Below, piece by piece: positions 10,983-19,701 of a stretch of 64,000 nt of DNA. The first letter of the stretch is position 1. The number at the start of each line of letters is the position of its first letter. The notes under the pieces are model-generated. The model had not been told where the DNA came from. It did no database searches and was given only the letters and a program-made list of their open reading frames with translations. Source of the stretch: Mycobacterium celatum (GTDB lineage Bacteria; Actinomycetota; Actinomycetes; Mycobacteriales; Mycobacteriaceae); contig NZ_LQOM01000016.1 of NCBI RefSeq assembly GCF_002101595.1, positions 286,969 through 350,968 of the forward strand. The letters run 5' to 3'. A program made the position numbers and the translations under genes.

Positions 10983-11933
10983 GTGAGCACGCTGGGTGAA
11001 CTCGGCGAGTTCGGCATGATCGGCCGGCTGGTGCGTCGCCGCGGCCAGCCGCCCACGGTGGCGCTGGGTCCTGGTGACGACGCGGCCGTGGTCCGGGCCG
11101 ACGACGGTCGGGTTGTGGTGTCGACGGACATGCTGGTCGAGAGCCGGCACTTCCGGCTGGATTGGTCGACGCCGCACGACGTCGGCCGCAAGGCGATCGC
11201 GCAAAACGCCGCCGACATCGAGGCGATGGGCGCGCGGCCCACCGCGTTCGTCGCCAGCTTCGGGGCGCCGCCCGAGACTCCGGTGGCGGAGGTCGACGCG
11301 CTGGCGGACGGCATGTGGGAGGAGGCCGAGCGAGTTGGCGCCGGCATCGCCGGCGGAGACCTGGTGGGCAGCCCGCAGTGGGTGGTGTCGGTGACCGTGC
11401 TTGGCGATCTGGCCGGCCGCGCCCCTGTGCTGCGCTCCGGGGCTCGACCTGGCTCGGCGGTCGCGGTGACCGGCGAACTCGGGTGGTCGGCGGCGGGATA
11501 TGCCCTGTGGTGCAACGGAATTAGCGACTTCGACAACTTCCGACGGCGTCACCTGGTGCCGCAGCCGCCCTACGGGCAGGGCCGCGTAGCCGCCGAGGCC
11601 GGCGCGCAGGCGATGATCGACGTCTCCGACGGTCTGGTCGGCGACCTGCGTCACCTCGCCGAGGCGTCCGGCGTCGGCGTGGACCTGAGCACCGCCGCGC
11701 TGACATCCGATCGTGACGCGCTGCGCGGCGCTGCCGACGCGATGGCCACCGACCCGTGGTCGTGGGTGCTCGGCGGCGGAGAAGACCACGCGCTGGTCGC
11801 CGCGTTCGCCGGGCCGGTCCCGGATGGATGGCGCGTCATCGGCCGGGTGCTGGACGGGCCGGCGCGGGTGCTCGTCGACGGCGCGGAGTGGCAGGGATAC
11901 GCGGGCTGGGAATCGTTCGGCTCGCTAAGGTGA
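10983..11933 (+). CDS. thiL: Thiamine-monophosphate kinase
   Basis: 316 residues. It phosphorylates thiamine phosphate to the active cofactor thiamine diphosphate. PurM/ThiL-fold signatures are GEFGMIGRL, the Mg-ATP loop GPGDDAAVV, STDMLVESRHFRLDWSTP, ADIEAMGARPTAFV, AGGDLVGSP and GGGEDHALVA near the C-terminus. GTG 10983 follows GGGAGGCGAT. It heads a unit with the DUF1330 gene (4-base gap) and ung (4-base overlap). Confidence 0.96.
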   Translation: MSTLGELGEFGMIGRLVRRRGQPPTVALGPGDDAAVVRADDGRVVVSTDMLVESRHFRLDWSTPHDVGRKAIAQNAADIEAMGARPTAFVASFGAPPETPVAEVDALADGMWEEAERVGAGIAGGDLVGSPQWVVSVTVLGDLAGRAPVLRSGARPGSAVAVTGELGWSAAGYALWCNGISDFDNFRRRHLVPQPPYGQGRVAAEAGAQAMIDVSDGLVGDLRHLAEASGVGVDLSTAALTSDRDALRGAADAMATDPWSWVLGGGEDHALVAAFAGPVPDGWRVIGRVLDGPARVLVDGAEWQGYAGWESFGSLR

Positions 11934-11937
11934 CGCC

Positions 11938-12228
11938 GTGACCGTCTACGCGATCGCCCTGCTGCGGTTCACCGACCGCGCTGCCTACGACCGGTATCAG
12001 GCAGAGTTCATGGAGGTCTTCATCCGTCACTCGGGAACGCTGTTGGCGGCCGACGAGTCGCCTCAGGTGGTGGAAGGCCAGTGGGACCGCGAGAAGGTGG
12101 TACTGACGTCGTTTCCGGACGAGGCCGCGTTCCGAGAGTGGGCCGAATCGCCGGAATACCAAGAGATCTCGAAGGACCGCCGAGCGGGCGCCGACACCGT
12201 TGTGCTGCTGGCGAAAGGGCTGTCGTGA
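11938..12228 (+). CDS. DUF1330-family small protein
   Basis: 96 residues with the dimeric alpha-beta barrel pattern of DUF1330 ([18 protein letters not shown], then [22 protein letters not shown] and [12 protein letters not shown]). Members are small dimeric proteins of unknown activity. It sits between thiL and ung and overlaps ung by four bases (GTGA). As I recall, M. tuberculosis has thiL next to ung without this gene, so it is an operon insertion here or a loss there. Confidence 0.8.
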   Translation: MTVYAIALLRFTDRAAYDRYQAEFMEVFIRHSGTLLAADESPQVVEGQWDREKVVLTSFPDEAAFREWAESPEYQEISKDRRAGADTVVLLAKGLS

Positions 12229-12908
12229 CCGCGCGGCCGCTGCGCGAGCTGGTCGAGGACGGCTGGGCGCATGCTCTGGAGCCCGTCGGCGAAAAGGTCG
12301 CCGAGATGGGTCAATTCCTGCGCGCAGAAATCGCCGCCGGCCGCGGCTACCTTCCGGCTGGCCAGAATGTGTTGCGCGCCTTTACGTTTCCCTTCGATGA
12401 GGTGCGGGTGTTGATTGTCGGACAAGATCCGTATCCGACACCCGGGCATGCAGTGGGGCTGAGTTTCTCGGTGGCTGCGGAGGTCCGGCCGCTGCCGCGC
12501 AGCCTGGAGAACATCTTCGCCGAATACGCCAGCGACCTGGGCTATCCGACGCCGTCCTGCGGCGACCTGTCCCCATGGGCAAAGCGCGGGGTGATGCTGC
12601 TCAACAGGGTGCTCACCGTGCAGCCGGGCAACCCGGCGTCGCACCGCGGCAAGGGGTGGGAGGCGGTCACCGAGTGCGCCATCCGCGCCCTGGTGGATCG
12701 TCGCAAGCCGCTGGTGGCGATCCTGTGGGGGCGCGACGCGTCGACGCTCAAGCCGATGCTGGCCGCCGAGGAGTGTGTGGCGATCGAATCGCCGCATCCC
12801 TCACCGCTGTCGGCGTCGCGGGGTTTCTTCGGTTCACGGCCGTTCAGCCGCGCCAACGAGCTGCTGGAGAAGATGGGCGCCGAGCCCGTCGACTGGCGAC
12901 TGCCGTAG
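12225..12908 (+). CDS. ung: Uracil-DNA glycosylase (family 1)
   Basis: 227 residues, the same length as M. tuberculosis Ung. It removes uracil from DNA. Motif [19 protein letters not shown], carries the catalytic Asp, and motif [12 protein letters not shown], carries the catalytic His; [13 protein letters not shown] lies between. GTG 12225 overlaps the upstream stop (GTGA), which fits translational coupling to thiL-DUF1330. It is convergent with rpmB across a hairpin. Confidence 0.97.
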   Translation: MTARPLRELVEDGWAHALEPVGEKVAEMGQFLRAEIAAGRGYLPAGQNVLRAFTFPFDEVRVLIVGQDPYPTPGHAVGLSFSVAAEVRPLPRSLENIFAEYASDLGYPTPSCGDLSPWAKRGVMLLNRVLTVQPGNPASHRGKGWEAVTECAIRALVDRRKPLVAILWGRDASTLKPMLAAEECVAIESPHPSPLSASRGFFGSRPFSRANELLEKMGAEPVDWRLP

Positions 12909-12916
12909 CTCTCCCT

Positions 12917-12982
12917 GCGCGAGTAGCTGCAAAAAAGGCCCGCGACACGCCGGAAAATGGGGACCTTTGCGTCTGTTGGCGC
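12917..12982. terminator. Hairpin between ung and rpmB, possibly a decayed copy of the dispersed palindrome
   Basis: The left part (12917-12940, starting GCGCGAGTAGCTGC) can pair with the right part (12961-12982, ending TTGGCGC) with a few mismatches and a small bulge. The arm order GCG-AG-AG-C-GCAAA resembles the palindromes at 425-484 and 58345-58404. It lies between convergent genes and is likely a bidirectional terminator. Confidence 0.45.
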
Positions 12983-12988
12983 TAAAAA

Positions 12989-13183
12989 CTAGCCGCGGAC
13001 GACCTTGCCGGCCTTGATGCACGACGTGCAGACGTTGAGCCGCTGCTTGTTACCGCCGGGGCGGGTCACGGCGTGCACCGTCTGAATGTTGGGGTCCCAG
13101 CGACGGCTGGTCCGGCGATGCGAGTGCGATACCGACTTGCCGAAGCCGGGGCTCTTCCCGCAAATGTCGCACACGGCGGCCAT
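12989..13183 (-). CDS. rpmB: 50S ribosomal protein L28 (zinc-ribbon type)
   Basis: 64 residues. It starts MAAVCDICGKSPGFGKSVSHSHRRTSRRW in two recognisable blocks, and ends CTSCIKAGKVVRG. The two CxxC pairs (CDIC and CTSC) make it the zinc-binding C+ form, as opposed to the zinc-independent paralogue induced in zinc starvation. GAGGAG precedes ATG 13183. It is a single gene with its own promoter region shared with the divergent DAK-domain gene. Confidence 0.96.
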   Translation of the reverse strand: MAAVCDICGKSPGFGKSVSHSHRRTSRRWDPNIQTVHAVTRPGGNKQRLNVCTSCIKAGKVVRG

Positions 13184-13371
13184 AGCTGAAACTCCTCAAA
13201 TCTCTGGGGCCAACAACCGAGCTCGGGTGGCCACGACGACCTGGTCAGGATAGCCGCAGGCGGCCCGAAGTGCCAAAACGATCAACACCCGCTGGATACC
13301 TTATGACCAGTCCTGTCGCCGCCACTGGTTAGGCTGGCGCCCACCGCAGGAGGCGCGAGGAGGTGGGCCAG

Positions 13372-15042
13372 GTGTCTGAAGTGCACACACCGGAACGCCT
13401 GCTGGACGGGGCTGCGCTGCGTGATTGGACACACACCGCTGTCAGTGACCTGATCACTCACATCGACGAAATAAACCGCCTCAACGTGTTCCCCGTCGCC
13501 GATTCCGACACCGGCACCAACATGCTGTTCACCATGCGCTCGGCGCTGGCCGAGGCCAACACCGAAGCGCGGTCGGGCGACGTCGCGCGGGTGGCGGCAG
13601 CACTGTCGGTGGGTGCGCTCAACGGCGCCCGCGGAAACTCCGGGGTGATCCTGTCGCAGATCCTGCGGGGCATCGCCGACGTCACCGCCGAGGCCGCCGC
13701 CCGGGCCGGCGGTGAGCTGAACCACATCGACGCCGCGGTCCTCGGTTCGGCGTTGCGGCATGGCGTGGATCTGGTCGTCGCATCGATGGGCGGTCGGGAG
13801 GTTGCCGGGACCATCGTCTCGGTGCTGCAGGCCGCCGCCGACGCGGTCCAGCAGCATGCCGGCGAGGGATTGGTCCAGGCGATCAGCGCGGCCGGCGACG
13901 CAGCGGTGATCGCGCTGGAGAAAACCCCCGAACAGCTCGACGTGCTGGGCGACGCGGGCGTGGTCGACGCCGGTGGACGCGGTTTGCTGGTCCTGCTCGA
14001 TGCGCTCCGCTTTACGATCACCGGCCAGGCGCCCGCCCGCACGGTGTACGAGCCGTCGCCGCGCCGGCAGCCGGCCGACGCCGCCCCGGAACAACCCGCT
14101 CCGCAGTTCGAAGTGATGTACCTGCTCGGTGACTGTGACGCCGACGGCGCCGACGCGCTGCGGGACCGCCTCGGCCAGCTCGGCGACTCGGTGGCCATCG
14201 CCACATCCGCGGCCGACGCGTCCGGGGCCGGCTACTCGGTCCACGTCCACACCAACGACGCCGGCGCCGCTGTCGAGGCCGGTTTGGTGTTCGGCCGCCC
14301 GCACCGGATCCAGATCTCGGTGCTCAACGGCGGCCCCGCCGGCCTGCCCCCGGGCAGCTGGACCCGCGAGCGGGCGGTGCTGGCCGTCGCCGACGGCGAC
14401 GGCGCCGCGGAATTGTTCGCCGGCGAAGGCGCCTGCGTGCTGCGGCCCGACCCCGATGCCGCCGACCCGGCCACCGCGGTCAGCGCCCAACAGCTGTTGC
14501 GGGCGGTGGTGGACACCGGCGCCGCGCAGGTGATGGTGTTGCCCAACGGCTACGTCGCGGCCGAGGAATTGGTCGCCGGCTGCACCGCCGCCATCGGCTG
14601 GGGCATCGACGTGGTGCCGCTGCCGAGCGGGTCGATGGTGCAGGGGCTGGCCGCGCTGGCTGTGCACGATCCGGACCGGCAGGCCGTCGACGACGGCTAC
14701 ACGATGGCCCGCGCCGTCGGCGCCGCGCGGCACGGCTCGGTGCGCGTCGCGACCGAGCGGGCGCTGACGTGGGCCGGCACCTGTGAGTCCGGCGACGGCC
14801 TGGGCATCGCCGGCGACGAGGTGCTGATCGTGGCCGAAGACATCACGTCGGCGGCGATCGGTCTGATCGACTTACTGCTGGCGGCCGGCGGCGAGCTGGT
14901 GACGGTGCTGGTGGGCGCCGGCGTCGATCCGGGTCTCGGCGACGCACTGCAGCAGCATGTGCACGACCAGCATCCCGGCACCGAGCTGGTGACCTATCAG
15001 ACCGGGCACCGCGGCGACGCGTTGTTGATCGGGGTCGAGTAG
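13372..15042 (+). CDS. DAK2/DegV-type kinase-like protein (FakA family)
   Basis: About 556 residues. Residues about 10-210 form the DAK2 (DhaL-like) nucleotide-binding domain: LNVFPVADSDTGTNM, with Asp residues for Mg-ATP, and GARGNSGVILSQILRG. The remaining two-thirds match the middle and EDD-like domains of FakA, which phosphorylates fatty acids carried by DegV/FakB proteins. No FakB partner is adjacent. As I recall, the M. tuberculosis locus is split into two ORFs (Rv2975c and Rv2974c), whereas the frame here is intact. GTG 13372 has GAGGAGG upstream; GTG 13363 in the same frame also has an AGGAGG. Confidence 0.85.
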   Translation: MSEVHTPERLLDGAALRDWTHTAVSDLITHIDEINRLNVFPVADSDTGTNMLFTMRSALAEANTEARSGDVARVAAALSVGALNGARGNSGVILSQILRGIADVTAEAAARAGGELNHIDAAVLGSALRHGVDLVVASMGGREVAGTIVSVLQAAADAVQQHAGEGLVQAISAAGDAAVIALEKTPEQLDVLGDAGVVDAGGRGLLVLLDALRFTITGQAPARTVYEPSPRRQPADAAPEQPAPQFEVMYLLGDCDADGADALRDRLGQLGDSVAIATSAADASGAGYSVHVHTNDAGAAVEAGLVFGRPHRIQISVLNGGPAGLPPGSWTRERAVLAVADGDGAAELFAGEGACVLRPDPDAADPATAVSAQQLLRAVVDTGAAQVMVLPNGYVAAEELVAGCTAAIGWGIDVVPLPSGSMVQGLAALAVHDPDRQAVDDGYTMARAVGAARHGSVRVATERALTWAGTCESGDGLGIAGDEVLIVAEDITSAAIGLIDLLLAAGGELVTVLVGAGVDPGLGDALQQHVHDQHPGTELVTYQTGHRGDALLIGVE

Positions 15043-15044
15043 CG

Positions 15045-17294
15045 ATGGCGACGCTGAGCGACCGGCTGGATTACCTTGTCGGGGCGAAATCCGCGAAGCC
15101 GCTCGACGAGGTGTTCGGTATCCGCACCGTCGACGACCTGCTGCGCCACTACCCGCGCAGCTATGTCGAGGGCGCGACGGTGCGTGGTGCCGGTGACGAG
15201 CGGCCGCAAGAGGGGGAGCACATCACGCTGGTCGACATGATCACCGACGCGGTATCGCACCCGATGAAAACGAAGAAGCAGCAGTCCGACAAGAACAAGA
15301 AACGGCGCAACGACGAGTACCTCGTCATCACGCTCGGCTCAGGACGCAACAGGGTGACCGCCACTTTTTTTCACGCGCGCGGCCTCAAGTACGAGCTGAC
15401 GAAGGGCACGAAGGTGATGCTCTCGGGCGAGGTCGGCTTCTTCCGGGGCACCATGCAACTGACGCATCCTGCCTTCCTCGTCCTGGATCCCAAGCGCAGC
15501 AGGAACTTTGGCAGCGACTCGCTGCGCAACATCGCCGATGCGTCGAAGGCGGTCAGCGGCGAGGTGCTGCAGGAGGAGTTCGAACGTCGCTTCTTCCCGA
15601 TCTATCCGGCCAGCACGAAGCTGCAGAGCTGGGACATATTCGCCTGCATGCGGCAGGTGCTCGCGGTGCTCGACCCCGTGGACGACCCGCTGCCCGACGA
15701 GGTTATCTCGGAACACGGTCTGGTCTGCGAGGACCGCGCGCTGCGCGCGATCCATCTCTCCGAAGACGAAGCCGAGCGGCGCCGCGCCCGCGAGCGGCTG
15801 ACTTTCGACGAAGCCGTGGGTTTGCAGTGGGCACTGGTGTCCCGCCGCCACGGCGAACTGTCGCAATCCGGTCCTGCAGCACCGCCGCGGCCCGACGGCT
15901 TGAAACAAGAACTGTTGTCCCGCTTGCCGTTTGAGCTGACTTCCGGTCAGTGTGAAGTGCTCGAGGTGTTGTCCGCAGAACTGAGCGCGAGCCGTCCGAT
16001 GAACCGGCTGTTGCAAGGAGAGGTGGGGTCGGGCAAGACGATCCTGGCGGTGCTGGCGATGCTGCAGATGGTCGATGCCGGCTATCAGTGCGCGCTGTTG
16101 GCGCCGACGGAAGTGCTTGCCGCACAACATGTCCGGTCGATCCACGACGTGCTGGGGCCGCTGGCGCTGGGCGGTCAGCTCGGCGGCGCCGACAACGCCA
16201 CCAGGGTGGCGTTGCTCACCGGCTCGATGTCGGCGGCGCAGAAGAAACAGGTCCGCGAGGAGATCGGCAGCGGGCAGGCCGGCATCGTCGTCGGAACCCA
16301 CGCACTGCTGCAGGACGCCGTCGAGTTTCACCGGCTGGGCATGGTGGTGGTCGACGAGCAACACCGGTTCGGTGTCGAGCAACGAGACCAGTTGCGCGCC
16401 AAGGCCCCTGCCGGGATCACGCCGCATCTTCTGGTGATGACGGCGACGCCGATACCGCGGACGGTGGCGCTGACCGTCTACGGCGATTTGGAGACCTCGA
16501 CGCTGCGTGAGCTTCCCCGCGGGCGCCAGCCGATCAGCACCAACACGATCTTCGTCAAGGACAAACCGGCGTGGCTGGACCGCGCGTGGCGCCGCATCAT
16601 CGAGGAGGTCTCCGCCGGACGCCAGGCGTACGTGGTGGCGCCCCGGATCGACGAGAACGACGACAGCGGGCAAAGCGAGGACAGCGGAAGACCTTCGGCG
16701 ACAGCGGTGGAGTTGTTCGCCTCACTGCACAAGCACCAACTGGCGGGTCTGCGGCTCGGACTGATGCACGGTCGTCTTGGCGCCGACGAGAAGGACGCCG
16801 TGATGGCGGCGTTTCGTGCCGGGGAGATCGACGTGCTGGTGTGCACCACCGTGATCGAGGTCGGTGTCGACGTCCCGAACGCGACCGTGATGCTGGTGAT
16901 GGACGCCGACCGGTTCGGTATCAGCCAATTGCATCAGCTGCGTGGCCGCATCGGCCGCGGCGCGCACGCGAGCCTGTGTCTGTTGGCGAGCTGGGTTTCG
17001 CCGAATTCCCGAGCCGCCCGGCGACTGCAGGCCGTCGCGGAAACCCTCGACGGTTTCGCGCTGGCGGACCTGGACCTCGAGGAACGGCGCGAGGGAGATG
17101 TGTTGGGCCGCAGCCAAAGTGGCCGCCCGATAACCCTCAGGCTGCTGTCACTGGCCAAGCACCGGCAAGTCATCGAGGCGGCCCGCGACCTCTGCGAGAG
17201 GGTGTACGACGCGAACCCGGCACACCCGGGGATGGCGCTGCTGGCCGCGCCGTTCACCGGCAGTGATCGCATCGAGTACCTGGACAAGTCGTGA
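15045..17294 (+). CDS. recG: ATP-dependent DNA helicase RecG
   Basis: 749 residues. It remodels stalled replication forks and Holliday junctions. An N-terminal wedge/OB domain (residues about 1-270) contains an unusual Lys-rich stretch (MKTKKQQSDKNKKRRNDEY, about residues 74-92). Helicase motifs follow: GEVGSGKT (about 325), APTEVLAAQH, DEQH (about 437), MTATPIPRT, HGRLGADEKD and QLRGRIGRG. It starts two bases after the DAK gene stop and overlaps the following HNH gene by four bases. Confidence 0.96.
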   Translation: MATLSDRLDYLVGAKSAKPLDEVFGIRTVDDLLRHYPRSYVEGATVRGAGDERPQEGEHITLVDMITDAVSHPMKTKKQQSDKNKKRRNDEYLVITLGSGRNRVTATFFHARGLKYELTKGTKVMLSGEVGFFRGTMQLTHPAFLVLDPKRSRNFGSDSLRNIADASKAVSGEVLQEEFERRFFPIYPASTKLQSWDIFACMRQVLAVLDPVDDPLPDEVISEHGLVCEDRALRAIHLSEDEAERRRARERLTFDEAVGLQWALVSRRHGELSQSGPAAPPRPDGLKQELLSRLPFELTSGQCEVLEVLSAELSASRPMNRLLQGEVGSGKTILAVLAMLQMVDAGYQCALLAPTEVLAAQHVRSIHDVLGPLALGGQLGGADNATRVALLTGSMSAAQKKQVREEIGSGQAGIVVGTHALLQDAVEFHRLGMVVVDEQHRFGVEQRDQLRAKAPAGITPHLLVMTATPIPRTVALTVYGDLETSTLRELPRGRQPISTNTIFVKDKPAWLDRAWRRIIEEVSAGRQAYVVAPRIDENDDSGQSEDSGRPSATAVELFASLHKHQLAGLRLGLMHGRLGADEKDAVMAAFRAGEIDVLVCTTVIEVGVDVPNATVMLVMDADRFGISQLHQLRGRIGRGAHASLCLLASWVSPNSRAARRLQAVAETLDGFALADLDLEERREGDVLGRSQSGRPITLRLLSLAKHRQVIEAARDLCERVYDANPAHPGMALLAAPFTGSDRIEYLDKS

Positions 17295-18004
17295 GTCGCA
17301 AGACGTTGCTGTGGTTGTCGGCGATCGCGGTACTGGCGGTGATGGTCGCCTATCAGGTGATGGCCTCCTCGGCAGGCAATCGCGCGGAGCAGTTCGCGGC
17401 GCGCGCCGATATTCCGACCGTGCAGCCCGGCGTCGACGTACTGGCCGGAATCGTGGTGGTGCCGGCCAGGATTCACCGCTACGACTATCGCCGCGCCGCA
17501 TACGGCGACGCCTGGACCGACGACAACGACGCACCCGGCGGGCACAACGGATGCGACACCCGCGACGACATCCTCAACCGGGATCTCGTCGACAAGACGT
17601 ACGTGTCGATCAAACGCTGTCCCGACGCCGTGGCCACCGGCACGCTGCACGACCCGTACACCAATGCGACGGTAGCATTCCACCGCGGCGCCCGGGTCGG
17701 GGAGTCGGTCCAGATCGACCACATCGTCCCGCTGGCGTTGGCCTGGGATATGGGCGCCTACGACTGGCCGTTTCCCGAGCGGGTGCGCTTCGCCAATGAT
17801 CCCGCCAACCTGCTGGCGGTCGCCGGAAACGCCAACGAAGACAAGGGTGATTCGCAACCGGCGCTGTGGATGCCGCCGAACACCGCGTTCTGGTGCCAAT
17901 ACAGCATGCAGTTCATCGCGGTGCTGCGCGGCTACGCGCTGCCCGTCGACCAAGCGTCGGCCGACGCGCTGCGGCAGGCCGCGGCCACGTGCCCGGCGGG
18001 CTAG
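17291..18004 (+). CDS. Exported or membrane-anchored HNH/DUF1524-type nuclease-like protein
   Basis: 237 residues. One N-terminal hydrophobic segment (TLLWLSAIAVLAVMVAYQVMA) looks like a signal anchor. The C-terminal half carries an HNH/GmrSD-C-like pattern: IDHIVPLALAWDMGA, then NDPANLLAVAGNANEDKGD and PNTAFWCQY, i.e. D-H, N and N-K-D positions of a metal-dependent nuclease. It is the Rv2972c counterpart by position. It begins at GTG 17291, overlapping the recG stop by four bases, so it is translated with RecG but probably acts outside the cytoplasm. Activity is not proven for the family in mycobacteria. Confidence 0.8.
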   Translation: MSRKTLLWLSAIAVLAVMVAYQVMASSAGNRAEQFAARADIPTVQPGVDVLAGIVVVPARIHRYDYRRAAYGDAWTDDNDAPGGHNGCDTRDDILNRDLVDKTYVSIKRCPDAVATGTLHDPYTNATVAFHRGARVGESVQIDHIVPLALAWDMGAYDWPFPERVRFANDPANLLAVAGNANEDKGDSQPALWMPPNTAFWCQYSMQFIAVLRGYALPVDQASADALRQAAATCPAG

Positions 18005-18015
18005 CGCGAGCGGGC

Positions 18016-18867
18016 TCAGATACCCGTGTAGGTCAGCGGATCCTCGCGCACCCGGGTGCCGTCATTGAGGCCGTTGAGCGCATCCATGTGCTCGGCGGCC
18101 AGCTCGAAATCGAAGACGTCGAAGTTGCTGGCGATGCGCTCGGGCTTACCCGACCGGAACACCACCGCGTTGCCCAGTTGCAGGTTCCAGCGCAGCAACA
18201 CCTGGGCGGGTGTGCGGCTGTATTCCCCGGCAATGGATGTCACCGTCGGATTGTCCAGCAGCCGGCCGACGGCCAGCGGGCTGTAGGCCTGGGTGACGAC
18301 GCTGTGGCTGGCGTTGGCGCTGCGCAGCTCGGCCTGGTTGAGCAGCGGGTGCAACTCGATCTGATTGACGGCGGGCGTGACAAAGGTCAGGTCGATGACC
18401 GTCGACAGGTGTTCCTCGGTGAAGTTCGCGACGCCGATCGAACGGGCAAGACCGTTGCCGCGCACCTGGATTAAGCCCCCGAAGCTGTTCACATACTCGC
18501 CCAATTGTGGCGCGGGCCAATGAATCAAATACAAGTCGACATACTCGAGGCCGAGCCGCTCCAAGCTTTCCTGGCACGCCTCCTGTGACCTGGCGAATCC
18601 CTGGTCGGCGTTGGCGAGCTTGGTGGTGACGAACAACTCGGCCCGCGGGATGCCCGAAGCGGCGATCGCGCGGCCGACGGCCGCTTCGTTGCCGTAGACC
18701 GCGGCGGTGTCGATCAGCCGGCAGCCGGCCTCCAGCGCCGCCGATACCGCGCGTTCCGTCTCGTCGTCGGACAGCTCCGCGACACCGAGGCCGAGCACGG
18801 GCATCGTGTTCTCGTCATTGAGCGCAATAGCTGGGACGGTGGCGCCCGACTCGCCAGTCAACGTCAT
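18016..18867 (-). CDS. Aldo/keto reductase (copy 1)
   Basis: 283 residues of the AKR5-like NADPH-dependent group. Catalytic tetrad elements are visible: Asp in [11 protein letters not shown], the Tyr of AAVYG, Lys in [10 protein letters not shown] and His in YLIHWPAP. Late motifs are [23 protein letters not shown] and a cofactor-binding [18 protein letters not shown]. The usual IPKS is FRSG here, so the cofactor site differs slightly from the neighbour. It lies directly after copy 2 on the same strand, which points to a tandem duplication with divergence. Confidence 0.9.
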   Translation of the reverse strand: MTLTGESGATVPAIALNDENTMPVLGLGVAELSDDETERAVSAALEAGCRLIDTAAVYGNEAAVGRAIAASGIPRAELFVTTKLANADQGFARSQEACQESLERLGLEYVDLYLIHWPAPQLGEYVNSFGGLIQVRGNGLARSIGVANFTEEHLSTVIDLTFVTPAVNQIELHPLLNQAELRSANASHSVVTQAYSPLAVGRLLDNPTVTSIAGEYSRTPAQVLLRWNLQLGNAVVFRSGKPERIASNFDVFDFELAAEHMDALNGLNDGTRVREDPLTYTGI

Positions 18868-19701
18868 TCACCTGCCTGTGAAATCGAAGGTTCGTGGATC
18901 CGGACCAAGCCGTGTTCCGTCATCGAGCGAGGAGATCGACGCCATCTCGTCGTTGCTCAGTTCGAAATCGAACACTTCGAAGTTGCTCGCAATCCGCGCA
19001 GGGTTCACCGACTTGGGGATCACGATATTACCTAGCTGGATATGCCACCTAATCAACACCTGGGCAGGTGTCCGGCCGCGGGCGTCGGCGAGTGCGGTGA
19101 TCGTCGGATGGTCCAGCAGCGAACCCTGACCGAGCGGGCCCCACGCCTCGGTGGCGATGCCCAGACGTGCGTGGACCTCGCGCAACGCGGTTTGCGGCAG
19201 CCGCGGATGCAGCTCGACCTGGTTGACCGCCGGCACTATGCCGGTGGCGTCGATGAGCACCTGCAAGTGCTCGGGCTCGAAATTGCTCACCCCGATCGAC
19301 CGGATGCGGCCCTGGTCGCGCAGGTGGGCGAACGCCTTGAAGGTGTCGACGAACTTGCCCTGCTGGGGCAGCGGCCAATGGATCAGGTATAGGTCCAGGT
19401 AATCGAGGCCAAGGCGGTCCATGCTGGCGTCGAACGCCGTCAGCGTGCTGTCGTAGCCCTGGTCGGCGTTCCATAGCTTGGTCACCAAGTACAGTTCGTC
19501 TCTGGGCACGCCGGAATTGGCTACCGCACGCCCGGTCTCGCGTTCGTTACGGTAGGCCGCCGCGGTGTCGATATGCCGGTAACCGGCTTGCAGCGCGGTA
19601 CCGACCGCCTGCTCGGTGTCCGCGGGTGGAATCTGGAAAACGCCGAATCCCAGGGCGGGAATGGAATTGCCGTCGTTGAGCGTGACGAGGGGAGCAGCCA
19701 T
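18868..19701 (-). CDS. Aldo/keto reductase (copy 2, Rv2971-like)
   Basis: 277 residues. It is the closer match to the AKR described at this locus in M. tuberculosis. Tetrad: Asp in HIDTAAAYRNE, its Tyr, Lys in VTKLWNADQGYDS, His in YLIHWPLPQ. Cofactor motif IPKSVNPARIASNFEVFDF is canonical. The start codon ATG 19701-19699 shares two bases with the divergent lipN ATG (19700-19702), both within the palindrome CATG. It ends immediately before the copy 1 start, so the two reductases form an operon. Confidence 0.92.
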   Translation of the reverse strand: MAAPLVTLNDGNSIPALGFGVFQIPPADTEQAVGTALQAGYRHIDTAAAYRNERETGRAVANSGVPRDELYLVTKLWNADQGYDSTLTAFDASMDRLGLDYLDLYLIHWPLPQQGKFVDTFKAFAHLRDQGRIRSIGVSNFEPEHLQVLIDATGIVPAVNQVELHPRLPQTALREVHARLGIATEAWGPLGQGSLLDHPTITALADARGRTPAQVLIRWHIQLGNIVIPKSVNPARIASNFEVFDFELSNDEMASISSLDDGTRLGPDPRTFDFTGR

